DNA of 64,000 bases from Paractinoplanes atraurantiacus. Its GTDB lineage: Bacteria; Actinomycetota; Actinomycetes; Mycobacteriales; Micromonosporaceae. The notes below the pieces were generated by a model, which was not told where the DNA came from, searched no databases, and was given only the letters and a program-made list of their open reading frames with translations. Shown one piece after another: positions 9,771 through 17,664 of the stretch (the stretch's first letter is position 1; the number at the start of each line of letters is the position of its first letter). The position numbers and the translations under genes were made by a program. Location of the stretch: the NCBI RefSeq assembly GCF_900215205.1, contig NZ_OBDY01000008.1:186001-250000 (forward strand), in the 5' to 3' direction.

Positions 9771-10052
9771 CCGTTCACCGCTGTCCGCGTGCGCCGTGGA
9801 GCTGCCGGGGACGCTCGGTGGCAGGATGGCGGCCTTGCGGACGCTGTGCCGCTTCTCAACGGCGCGGCTTCGTCGTGCCCGGCCGCCCGGACGTCTCAAC
9901 CGTGCCCCTGCCGACGGTCGCGCCGGCAACCACCACGGTCGGCATGTCGAGGGCGGTGAAGCCGCTCGATCAGACGCGCGCCCAGGGGCCGCACACGGGC
10001 CTGATCGGGAAAGGGGTACCGCCTGCTGGGCGCAGCTCGCGGGTCCGGGCGG
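9771..10052. other. Non-coding stretch, no gene recognised
   Basis: Short open frames exist on both strands, but none has a recognisable motif, ribosome-binding site or convincing composition. It separates a gene remnant from the 3' end of a minus-strand membrane protein gene. Confidence 0.4.
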
Positions 10053-11288
10053 TCACACCAGGGCGCGCCGGTCGCTGATCTGCTCGGCGGTCAGATTTCC
10101 CGCCGGGTCGTTCCAGTCGATCACGGTGATGTCTCGGGCCGGTTCGATACGGCCGCCGCGGACCGCGACCGTGACGATCTCGGGTTCGTGGTGGGCTGCG
10201 GTCACGACTAGGTGGTGCAGCCCCGTTCGCACGTCGTCGACGGCGTAGGCGCCGGAGGAATCCGTCCGGGTTCGGATCAGCTCCCGCCCGTCGTCGTCCA
10301 GGCTCACCACGGTCGCTCCGGCGACGGGGATGCCGGCGGTGGTGCGGACGGTGCCGTGCAGGCGCTGATGTCCGGTCTCGATCACCGGGGCTGGGGTGGC
10401 CTGTGCTTTCGGGGCGGGCCGGTGGGTCCAGGCGAGCAGTGCGGCGCCGGCTGCGACCCAAGCGAGGAGGATGGACAGCGGCCGGGCCAGGCCATGATTG
10501 TCGAAGTACGCGCTGGCGCGGACCACTTCGATGAACTGGCCGAACGGCAGGACGTCGTGCAGCGCGCGCAGCGGGGTGGGAAGCATGTCGGCGTTGACCG
10601 TGGCGCCGGCCGTCGGGATGCCGAGCAGCAGCACGAACGTCATCGCAACGGGCATGAAGAACTGTTTGACCAGCCGGGTGATGCCGGTGGTGAGCCAGCC
10701 TATGGCCTGGGTGAGCGCGAACCCGTAGAGCAGCAGCCATCCGTCGGCTGGGATTACGTCCAGGGAGACCGCCACCGACCAGGCCAGCGCCGAGGCGAAG
10801 GCGCCGGCCGCTGCGATGGTGGCCAGTTTGCGGTGCAGCGGCCACATGCCGAACTGCAGCAGCACGATCGAGGTGATCAACCCGATCAGCAGCAGTGGCA
10901 GTGCGTAGAAGAAGACGCCCACGCCGGAGACGTCACCGGAGGCGAGCCGGACGACGTCGACGGTCTGCCGGGGGTGCAGGACGGCGGTGAGGTAGTCGGC
11001 GCGGGTGCCGCTCGCCGCGGACGAGATGTAGAGGGTGCCGGTCGCCGAGTCGTAGGCCCCGGCGAGGTCGTTGTGGGCGACCGCGGTGGCGTCGGTTACC
11101 GGCTGGACCGCGAGACCCGCGGGCAGCGGCGGCGCGCTGCCGATGACGCCCAGGCGCATGTCGTGCGGCTGGGGGTGGGCGAACGCCAAGAGGTAGAGCA
11201 CCGACATCACGGCGGCGAAGAAGAACGGGAACCAGATCAGCGACAGTACGCGGCCCCGGGTGGGCTGCGGTGCGATGGCGTGTGACAT
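10053..11288 (-). CDS. ABC-2/YhgE-like membrane protein with a carboxypeptidase-regulatory-like tail
   Basis: 411 residues. A transmembrane segment at ~17-38 is followed by an extracytoplasmic region to ~125. Five or so membrane helices follow (~125-300), including FFYALPLLLIGLITSIV and VAMTFVLLLGIPTAG, a layout seen in YhgE/Pip and ABC-2 permease-like proteins. The last ~95 residues form a Gly/Val-rich beta domain (LHGTVRTTAGIPVAGATVV, SGAYAVDDV) typical of carboxypeptidase-regulatory-like domains. GAAAGGAC precedes the ATG. It lies downstream of the isochorismatase-like gene in the same direction, probably under the divergent TetR. No ATPase partner is nearby, so an export role is only inferred. 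Confidence 0.7.
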   Translation of the reverse strand: MSHAIAPQPTRGRVLSLIWFPFFFAAVMSVLYLLAFAHPQPHDMRLGVIGSAPPLPAGLAVQPVTDATAVAHNDLAGAYDSATGTLYISSAASGTRADYLTAVLHPRQTVDVVRLASGDVSGVGVFFYALPLLLIGLITSIVLLQFGMWPLHRKLATIAAAGAFASALAWSVAVSLDVIPADGWLLLYGFALTQAIGWLTTGITRLVKQFFMPVAMTFVLLLGIPTAGATVNADMLPTPLRALHDVLPFGQFIEVVRASAYFDNHGLARPLSILLAWVAAGAALLAWTHRPAPKAQATPAPVIETGHQRLHGTVRTTAGIPVAGATVVSLDDDGRELIRTRTDSSGAYAVDDVRTGLHHLVVTAAHHEPEIVTVAVRGGRIEPARDITVIDWNDPAGNLTAEQISDRRALV

Positions 11289-11302
11289 CGGAAGGTCCTT
11301 TC

Positions 11303-11328
11303 GCGCCGCGCGCGAGTGCGCGCGGCGC
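11303..11328 (-). terminator. Hairpin between co-directional minus-strand genes
   Basis: A perfect 11-bp G/C stem (GCGCCGCGCGC) with loop GAGT lies in the 58-nt gap between the isochorismatase-like gene and the membrane protein gene. It could be a partial terminator or an mRNA-stabilising hairpin that lowers downstream expression. Confidence 0.55.
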
Positions 11329-11346
11329 CTTCACGACGAAGTGAAA

Positions 11347-11991
11347 TCAGGCGGACGCGGGCGCGAGGCGGCCCTGAGTGACACCGGCGAAGAACGTGCG
11401 GCCGCCCATGGTCATGGCCGGCTGGAACTCGCTCATCAGCTGCGTGCGGATCGGGGAGTCGGCGAAGCGTGGCTCGAGCTGGAACTCGGCGGCGACCGAC
11501 CACCAGGTAACTGGGACGATGCCGGCCATCAACATGCGCTGGATCGCCATGTCGTGTGCTTCCTTGCTGGTGCTGGCGGTCGCGTCGACCACCACATATG
11601 TCTCGTAGCCGGCGCGGACCGCGCCGAGTGCGGTCTGCAGCACGCAGCCATCGGTGGCGATTCCGCCGATCAGCAGCCGGCGTCGGCCGGTGGCCTCGAC
11701 GGCGGCGGTGAAGGCCGGGTCGAGGAATGAGTTGAAGGCGGTGCTGCGTTCGATGACCGGCTGGTCGCCGATCGCCGCGAGCAACTCGGGGTAGAGCGGG
11801 CCGGACGGCTTGGACGCCTCGCCGTTGGTGACCACCAGGCCGGCGCCGTAGAGCTTGGCCGTCTTGGCCAGCCCGACGGTGTTGTTGATGTGCTCGCGCA
11901 GGTCGTGCGAGCGCAGCAGGGTGGCGAAGCCGACCGCGTAGTCCACGAGGACGACGGTGGCGTTGTCCGGGGACAGGGGAGTGAGGTTCAT
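11347..11991 (-). CDS. Isochorismatase-like cysteine hydrolase (YcaC-type)
   Basis: 214 residues covering the whole isochorismatase-like fold. Asp17 (VLVDYAVGF) and Cys116 (GGIATDGCVLQTA) match two of the family's Asp-Lys-Cys catalytic residues. At the position where lysine is usually found the protein has Arg82 (VIERSTAF), which I cannot resolve without an alignment. Enzymes of this family hydrolyse small amides or related bonds; the substrate here is unknown. AAGGAG precedes the ATG. A TetR-type dyad lies upstream of the start, and a divergent TetR gene begins 70 nt away, so repression by that TetR is likely. Confidence 0.8.
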   Translation of the reverse strand: MNLTPLSPDNATVVLVDYAVGFATLLRSHDLREHINNTVGLAKTAKLYGAGLVVTNGEASKPSGPLYPELLAAIGDQPVIERSTAFNSFLDPAFTAAVEATGRRRLLIGGIATDGCVLQTALGAVRAGYETYVVVDATASTSKEAHDMAIQRMLMAGIVPVTWWSVAAEFQLEPRFADSPIRTQLMSEFQPAMTMGGRTFFAGVTQGRLAPASA

Positions 11992-12006
11992 CGGATCTCC
12001 TTGTTA

Positions 12007-12054
12007 ATGACCGCTTGGTCATCAAGGTAGCGCGCTAATGACCATGCGTACAAT
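12007..12054. promoter_or_regulatory. TetR operator and divergent promoter region
   Basis: The dyad ATGACC-GCTT-GGTCAT (12007-12022) is a typical TetR-family operator. An extra half site AATGACC occurs at 12037-12043. TACAAT at 12049-12054 fits a -10 box placed 6 nt before the TetR ATG at 12061, so the TetR mRNA is probably leaderless. The operator sits between the two divergent start codons and could regulate both. Confidence 0.7.
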
Positions 12055-12060
12055 AAGGAG

Positions 12061-12651
12061 ATGACGTCTCCCGCATCACAGTCGCCGCAGCCACGGCGAC
12101 GCACCCGAGACCCTGAGTCGAAACGCGCCGCGATCGTGGCCGCGGCCCGGCAGGTCTTCGCTGAGCAGGGCTTCGACAAGGCCACCATCCGGGAGATCGC
12201 GCGTCGGGCCGATGTCACGCACGGTTTGGTGATGCGGCATTTCGAGTCCAAGGAGCGGTTGTTCCTTGCCGCTGTGCCCGGCACCCGTGATCTGGCCGCG
12301 AGTGTGGCTGGTGACCTCGACGGCCTGCCGGGCCGGATCGCCGACTCGTTCGTACGGCGGATGGAGTCGGCCGACAGCGCCGATCCGTTCGTCGCGTTGG
12401 TGCGGGCTGCGGCCGCCGATCAGGAGGCGGCCAAGGCGCTACTGGCAGCGATGCGATCGGAGAGTGTGGCCGCCTACCGTGCGGTACTGCCCGGGCCGCA
12501 GGTCGATGAGCGGGTCGACCTGCTCGGTGCGTTCCTGATGGGCGTGACGGTGAGCCGGTACGTGCTCGGCGACGGTCCACTCGCGGCGATGCCACCCGAA
12601 CGGCTAGCCGGCTACCTCGCCGGCGTCCTGCGGACGATCCTGCTCGCTTAG
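12061..12651 (+). CDS. TetR-family transcriptional regulator
   Basis: 196 residues. The N-terminal helix-turn-helix runs about 20-70 (AAIVAAARQVFAEQGFDKAT, then IREIARRADVTHGLVMRHF), followed by an all-helical ligand domain of normal length. AAGGAG directly abuts the ATG, too close to act as a Shine-Dalgarno site, and a -10-like TACAAT ends 6 nt upstream, so leaderless translation is likely. It probably represses itself and the divergent isochorismatase-like/membrane-protein genes through the dyad at 12007-12022. The ligand is unknown. Confidence 0.9.
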   Translation: MTSPASQSPQPRRRTRDPESKRAAIVAAARQVFAEQGFDKATIREIARRADVTHGLVMRHFESKERLFLAAVPGTRDLAASVAGDLDGLPGRIADSFVRRMESADSADPFVALVRAAAADQEAAKALLAAMRSESVAAYRAVLPGPQVDERVDLLGAFLMGVTVSRYVLGDGPLAAMPPERLAGYLAGVLRTILLA

Positions 12652-12699
12652 CCGCTTTGGCGGTTGCCTTCTTCGGGTACTCGCAAGTTACTCATGACC

Positions 12700-12990
12700 T
12701 CGCCGCACGCGGCGGCGGGTTGAGCCGACAAGGCTGTCCAGAACGCGCGCGAAGAAGTACAGCGGCAGAGTCGCCTTGATCCGCGCGCTCGCCCCGGCGT
12801 CGGTCTCCGGGTGCACGGCGCGGTGGCGTACAGAATCAGCCCGGTCAGCCTACCGGGATGAGTCAGCGCGTATTGTTGCGCCACAAATCCGCTATGCGAG
12901 TGGCCGAGCAGATATTCGGGGCCGACGTGTGAGACGACCGCGTCCACGAAAGGCACGCAGGCAGCGACGCCGTACCCCCGCGGGTGGCTC
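12700..12990 (-). pseudogene. Alpha/beta hydrolase remnant, frameshifted
   Basis: The minus strand encodes an alpha/beta-hydrolase core, VVSHVGPEYLLGHSHSGFVA, then ALTHPGRLTGLILYATAP, with the nucleophile elbow GHSHSG. Coding similarity then moves to another frame (ARIKATLPLYFFARVLD) without a start or a complete C-terminus. The nucleophile loop and lid survive, but the ends are missing and frames change, so it is not functional. Confidence 0.6.
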
Positions 12991-12999
12991 GCGAGGCGT

Positions 13000-13131
13000 C
13001 CCGTCCAGGACGAGAAGCGTGCCGAGGGCGCCGAGGTAGCCGAGTTCGGCCATCAGGCGTTCGGCGTACATGGCCCAGCCCTCGGCGTGCCCGGAGCAGA
13101 AGCAGAGCAGGCGCTGCCAGCGGTTGAGCCG
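13000..13131 (-). pseudogene. DUF885 peptidase-like gene fragment
   Basis: The minus-strand frame reads RLNRWQRLLCFCSGHAEGW then AMYAERLMAELGYL. This is the conserved HxEGWALYAERLM core of DUF885 proteins, which are several hundred residues long. Only ~45 codons remain, butted against the alpha/beta-hydrolase fragment. The surrounding 13132-13327 shows nothing recognisable. Confidence 0.6.
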
Positions 13132-13327
13132 GTCGGCCCGGAGGCGCTGGGCTGCTGTCCGTACGGGCGAACTTCTCTGCCCCTGCGACATCCATTGTGG
13201 TGATGCAGCTGTGGATCCGGGTCTGATCGATGCCGCGTGGTGTCGGTCCCGGCAGGTTTGAGGAGGCGCTGTGGAGGTGCCCGGCGAGCGGGCGGCGGTT
13301 GCCGCGTGGGCGACCGCCGCCCGGTTT

Positions 13328-13712
13328 TCAGTTGGCTCGCACGGACACGGCGTTGAAGGAGGCGAAGCTGTGGAAGTCGCCGGCCGGCAGGGTCATCTTG
13401 ATGCCGGTGCAGCCGGGGCCGCTGAAGAACGCGTACGGCGTGGTCGTGTTGTTCAGGTCGGCGTGTACGGCGAACGGCAAGTCGACGCAGCCCACGACCG
13501 GGCGGGCGAACTCAACGCGATCGCCGGAAGGGGCCTTCCCGCAGGTTCAGGACGCCCGGCGTGGCGCAGTAGCAGCCCGGGTCCTCGATGACGACGTATT
13601 GCTTGGCCGGGGTGGTCGAAGCCGGGGAGGCCGATGCCGGGGAAGCGCTGAACAGCAGCGCGGCGGCGGCCGGTGCCGCGGCCAGCATGGCGTACCACTT
13701 CGGACGTGACAT
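13328..13712 (-). pseudogene. Small exported beta/gamma-crystallin-like protein, frameshifted
   Basis: The first frame gives a signal peptide (WYAMLAAAPAAAALLFSASP) and mature start YVVIEDPGCYCATPG, then stops after GPFRRSR. The next frame continues the protein (GDRVEFARPVVGCVD to SFASFNAVSVRAN, stop at 13328). The second part, with GCTGIKMTLPAGDF and a final FNAVSVRA, resembles a crystallin-type Greek-key motif. Removing one C from the four-C run near 13521-13526 restores a continuous frame of about 127 residues. It is either a real frameshift or a sequencing error. The protein would be secreted. Confidence 0.65.
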
Positions 13713-13827
13713 GACGATCCTCTCGTTGGGGTCTGACGGTCGACAGTAGATTCATGCCCACGAAAGTTTAAATTCCAACTAAAGTGCGAAAAATAATGTC
13801 AAAAGTTTGAACCGGACCGGCTCGGTC

Positions 13828-14728
13828 ATGGTGTTGTTGTGGTTCCTCGTCGGGCTCGACGCCGTCGCCAATCTCGTGCCGCTGCCCGGGGTGCCCGGCT
13901 TCGCCGTCACCATGGTCAGCCTGCTCGCCGAGCTCACCTTCGCGCTCGTGCACGGCACGCTCGCGTACCGATGGCGTGGGGTCCTGGTGTTTCCTCGGTC
14001 TGGCTGTGGTCGTCAGCAACGCCATGGAGAACCTGGGGGTGCTGACGGGTGTGCCGTTCGGGCACTACCACTACACAGGCGAGCTCGGCCCGAAACTGTT
14101 CGAGGTGCCGGTCCTTATCGGTCTCGCGTACTTCGCCGTCGGCTATCTGGCCTGGACGATAGGGACGATCCTGACCGGCCCCGGACGCCGGAGTGTTGCG
14201 ACACCGGTGGTCGCGTCCTTTGTGATGGTGGCGTGGGATCTGGCGATGGATCCGTCGTCGGCGACCCTGCGCGGCCGGTGGGTGTGGGAGGACGGCGGCG
14301 GCTACTTCGGTGTGCCGCTGAGCAACTTCCTCGGATGGAGCGTCACGGTCTACCTCTTCTACCAGCTGTTCGCCCTCTACCTGAAGCGCTGGGGACCGCC
14401 CGCCGGCCGGCAGGCCCGGCTGGCTCCGGGGTGCTGGTGGTCGTCGATCATCGCGTACGCGGTCGTCGCCGGAGATCACGTGGTCAACTGGGTGAGCGGC
14501 GGCCACGACGGCGTCCCGGCGCAGGTGACCGATGCCACGGGCCGGGTGTGGCGGTCCGCCGACGTGTACGAGGCGTCCGCCCTGGCCGCCCTCTACGGCA
14601 TGGGATTCCTGGCGCTCCTGGCTGCGCTGCGGCTGACGGTGAGGGGAGCGGGCCGAAGAGCAAGTCGTATTGCCCCTGCGGGAACAACCGTGACGAACAG
14701 CGGAGAGCGGGCATCGGGCGCTGGTTGA
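13828..14728 (+). pseudogene. Carotenoid hydratase-like membrane protein (CruF/DUF422 family), frameshifted
   Basis: The first frame encodes MVLLWFLVGLDAVANL and AELTFALVHGTLAY. From about 13991 the second frame carries the rest: VVVSNAMENLGVLTGVPFGH, then WDLAMDPSS, GVPLSNFLGW and several membrane helices. These are hallmarks of the DUF422 carotenoid family (bisanhydrobacterioruberin hydratase CruF and relatives). One extra T in the TTT run at 13990-13992 explains the break; GTG-TTC-CTC would restore the frame. An earlier TTG start at 13807 is possible. No other carotenoid gene is in the window. Confidence 0.75.
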
Positions 14729-14731
14729 CTG
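14659..14731 (+). promoter_or_regulatory. Conserved upstream module, copy 1 (before methyltransferase-VOC)
   Basis: AGCA at 14659, TTGCCC at 14670, GGGAACA at 14680 and GTTGACTG at 14724-14731, seven bases before the methyltransferase ATG. The same elements with identical spacing occur at 16097-16169 and 25144-25216. Of the first 31 positions, 22 are identical in all three copies. It is probably a promoter with an upstream regulator-binding site. Confidence 0.6.
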
Positions 14732-14737
14732 CTGCCC

Positions 14738-16117
14738 ATGTCGAGTGATGTGGGGTGGACGGCCCTGTTGACCGCCTACAGCCGGGCGCAGGAGACCCGC
14801 CGGGCCGGTAGCCGCCTGGTTGAGGATCCGTACGCGGCGGAGTTCATCGCCGCCTACACCGGTGAGGTGCTCGACCCGGCCGGGGCGTTGCCCGATCTGG
14901 GGCCGGCGGGGGACCGCGGCTCCTCGTTGCTGTGGAAGATCTTCGAGTTCTACATTCCGCAGCGCACACCGTTCTTCGACCAGGCCATTCTGCGGGCGCA
15001 GGGCATCTGTCGGCAGATCGTGCTGCTGGGCGCGGGGCTCGACACCCGGGCATTTCGGCTCGAGCTCGGCCCCGAGACCACCGTCTTCGAGGTCGACCGG
15101 CCGACCGTGTTCGCGTTCAAGGACCGGGTGCTGAATCGGCTGGGCGCGACGAGCACCTGCAGTCGGGTCGAGGTGGCGGCCGACCTGGCGGCAGAGGGCC
15201 TCGGCGCGGCGCTGACCGCGGCCGGCTTCGATCCGACCCGGCCCGCGGTGTTCGTCGCCGAGGGTCTGCTCATGTACCTGACCGACAGTGCGGCCGACGC
15301 GCTGCTCAGCCAGGTGTCCGCGCTCGCCGCGCCGGGCAGCGTCCTGCTCGGCGAGCATTACAGCCGCCGGTTCACCGACGCGGACGCCTCCTGGGATCTG
15401 CTCGACGACACCGATCGGATCACCTGGCGGCAGTTGACGTCCAGTTGGGCGTACGGGCTGGTCGGCCAGGAACCGGCCGCGGTGCTGACCCGGCACGGCT
15501 GGACCCCCGGGGAAGTGACCGATCTGGCGGGGTTGGGCCGCGGCGCCGGACGGGCGGTCCCGCCTGCGTTCGGCGCGCAGGGCGCGGGCAAGGTCTGGCT
15601 CTACGAGGGGATCCGTACGGGAGACTCAGACGTGCCGGCCCTCAAGGGCATCCATCATCTCAAGATCCCGGTCGAGGACCTGGACCGGTCGCTGGCGTTC
15701 TACGAGCGCGCCTTCGGAGCCCGGCGGATCCCGGAGGCCGACCACGTCCGGCCGGGTGGGACGCTGTTCGCCTACATCGTCCGGATCGACGGGCTCGGCA
15801 CCCTGCTGGAGCTGCGGCGGCATCCGGACCGGGCCCGCTCGCACAGCGGATTCGACCCGATCACGCTGCTGGTCGACGACCGGACGGCGCTGGCGCAGTG
15901 GGCCGGCCACCTGGACCGGGCGGGCCTGGCGCACTCGCCCGTGCTGACCGCCGTGCGGGCCTGGGTCATGGTGGTGCCCGACCCGGACGGCACCCGGATC
16001 CGGCTCTACACCTCCGAGACCCACGGCCCCGAGCTTGCGCCCGACACGGCGAGCCCGTGGCTGGACGACGCGGCGGACCTCGAACCCGTCGTCGAGAGCA
16101 GCCCGGCTTGCCCATAG
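14738..16117 (+). CDS. Class I SAM methyltransferase (LCMT-like) fused to a VOC/glyoxalase domain
   Basis: 459 residues in two domains. Residues ~1-290 form a PPM1/LCMT-type SAM-dependent methyltransferase: SRLVEDPYAAEFI, the SAM loop VLLGAGLDTRAFRL, FEVDRPTVFAFK and the later VAEGLLMYL. Residues ~300-435 are a glyoxalase/VOC domain (GIHHLKIPVEDLDRSLAFYE, ending MVVPDPDGTRIRLY). The methyltransferase half is of the kind found in secondary-metabolite O-methylation; the VOC half could bind a product or metal. The start ATG lies immediately behind the conserved module and has no clear Shine-Dalgarno, so the mRNA may be nearly leaderless. The fusion is continuous in one frame. Confidence 0.85.
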   Translation: MSSDVGWTALLTAYSRAQETRRAGSRLVEDPYAAEFIAAYTGEVLDPAGALPDLGPAGDRGSSLLWKIFEFYIPQRTPFFDQAILRAQGICRQIVLLGAGLDTRAFRLELGPETTVFEVDRPTVFAFKDRVLNRLGATSTCSRVEVAADLAAEGLGAALTAAGFDPTRPAVFVAEGLLMYLTDSAADALLSQVSALAAPGSVLLGEHYSRRFTDADASWDLLDDTDRITWRQLTSSWAYGLVGQEPAAVLTRHGWTPGEVTDLAGLGRGAGRAVPPAFGAQGAGKVWLYEGIRTGDSDVPALKGIHHLKIPVEDLDRSLAFYERAFGARRIPEADHVRPGGTLFAYIVRIDGLGTLLELRRHPDRARSHSGFDPITLLVDDRTALAQWAGHLDRAGLAHSPVLTAVRAWVMVVPDPDGTRIRLYTSETHGPELAPDTASPWLDDAADLEPVVESSPACP

Positions 16118-16169
16118 GGGAACAGCCGGGACGAGCGGGCGGGGGCCGCGGCGACGGAAGGATTGACTG
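16097..16169 (+). promoter_or_regulatory. Conserved upstream module, copy 2 (before amidohydrolase)
   Basis: AGCA at 16097, TTGCCC at 16108, GGGAACA at 16118 and ATTGACTG at 16162-16169. Spacing between the elements is identical to copies at 14659 and 25144. It overlaps the last codons of the methyltransferase-VOC gene. Confidence 0.55.
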
Positions 16170-16205
16170 AGCACCGGGGCATGAGGAGCATGGGGCTTGG
16201 CGCGT

Positions 16206-17525
16206 ATGGAATGCTGCGATCGGTCAATCGCGTTTCGTTCGGTCACCGTCATCGACGGGCTTGGCGGCCCGGCGCGACCGGGGGTCACCGTCGTGACGCG
16301 CGGTGAGAGCATCCTGGCCGTCGCCGCGGACGACGCGGTGCCGCGCGAGATGCTGGATGCCGCTCAGATCGTCGATCTGCCGGGCCGGTATCTCCTGCCC
16401 GGGCTGGTCGACGCGCACCAGCACATCGCCACTCCACCGGACCGGCCGGCGGCGGAGAGAATGCTGCGCCGCGCGCTGCGCAGCGGGATCACCCTCGTGC
16501 GCATCATGGGCGATGATTTGCGGCAGGTGGCCGACCTGGCGAGAGCGTCGCTGGTGGGTCAGATCGACGCGCCCGACCTGCGGACCGCCGCCCTGTTCGC
16601 CGGCCCGTCGTTCTTCACCGACCCGCGCACAGTGGCCGCCTGCGCGGGCGCCGTGCCCGGTGAGGTGCCGTGGATGCAGGCGATCACCGAGGACACCGAC
16701 CTCGGGACGGCCGTGGCCATGGCTCGCGGAACCGGCGCCGCCGCCATCAAGATCTACGCTGACCTGCCCAAGAAACTGGTCACCGCGGTAGCCGAGGAGG
16801 CGCACCGCCAAGGGCTCGGTGTGTGGGCGCATGCCGCGGTGTTCCCGGCCGGCCCCCGCGACCTCGTCGAGGCGCCGGCCGATGTGATGTCGCACGCCAC
16901 GCTGCTCGCCTACGAGGGAGTCGCCGTACGGTCCTTCGCGGAACGGGCGACCGTGCCGATCGAGCACGCGCGGTTCCGTGGGGGCGACGATCCCGCGGTG
17001 CGCGGCGTACTCGACGCGATGCGCCGGCGCGGGACCATTCTGGACGCGACCGGCTCGCTGCTCGCCCACGCGGAGGGCTTCGACGAGGACGATGCCCGGA
17101 CGACGGCGGCTCTGGTGCGCCAGGCCCATCGCGCCGGTGTGCCCATCTGCGCGGGCACGGACTACGAGACCGCCGTGGACGATCCGTACCCGGCCCTGCA
17201 CGAGGAGATCGAGTACCTCGTGGAGCGGGCCGGCATGACGGCGGCCGAGGCGATCCGCGCGGCGACCCTGATCGGCGCGCGAGCCGCGGGCGAAGGCGAC
17301 CGCCGCGGCTCGGTCGAATCGGAGAAGCTCGCCGACCTCGTCGTGCTGGCCCGTGATCCGTATGCCGACGTCCGCAACCTGCGGAGCGTCGAGATGACCG
17401 TCAAGCGGGGACGCGTCCGTTCCCGTGACGACCTCGCAGAGTGCCCGGTGACCGCCCCAGCGCGGGAGATCGAGCCTGGCGGCGCGCAGGTGATCGGCGA
17501 GGTCGGCGGCGCCAACCCGCGGTAG
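16206..17525 (+). CDS. Metal-dependent amidohydrolase with a foreign C-terminal tail
   Basis: 439 residues of the imidazolonepropionase-like amidohydrolase superfamily. The metal motif DAHQHIA (His71, His73) is followed by IKIYADLPKKL, whose lysine fits the carboxylated ligand, then HAAVF, HATLLAYEG and AGTDYET supplying further His/Asp ligands. The body ends normally near DLVVLARDPYADVRNLRSVE. The last ~23 residues (VTAPAREIEPGGAQVIGEVG) match an internal stretch of the reductase at 19121-20134 and look captured. ATG 16206 was chosen; TTG 16197 is in frame. Substrate is unknown; the family hydrolyses amide or ring C-N bonds. Confidence 0.8.
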   Translation: MECCDRSIAFRSVTVIDGLGGPARPGVTVVTRGESILAVAADDAVPREMLDAAQIVDLPGRYLLPGLVDAHQHIATPPDRPAAERMLRRALRSGITLVRIMGDDLRQVADLARASLVGQIDAPDLRTAALFAGPSFFTDPRTVAACAGAVPGEVPWMQAITEDTDLGTAVAMARGTGAAAIKIYADLPKKLVTAVAEEAHRQGLGVWAHAAVFPAGPRDLVEAPADVMSHATLLAYEGVAVRSFAERATVPIEHARFRGGDDPAVRGVLDAMRRRGTILDATGSLLAHAEGFDEDDARTTAALVRQAHRAGVPICAGTDYETAVDDPYPALHEEIEYLVERAGMTAAEAIRAATLIGARAAGEGDRRGSVESEKLADLVVLARDPYADVRNLRSVEMTVKRGRVRSRDDLAECPVTAPAREIEPGGAQVIGEVGGANPR

Positions 17526-17664
17526 GCCCAGGGTGGCCCGCACCGACGGACCCCGGCTCGCTGACGGTCGTGGATGAGCGCCTGTCGGTGTCCGTCATGG
17601 AACGGGTTCGAAGGGGCAGTCCGCGACTGTCACTTCGGCACCTTCTTCGCGCCCACGCTTTCCG

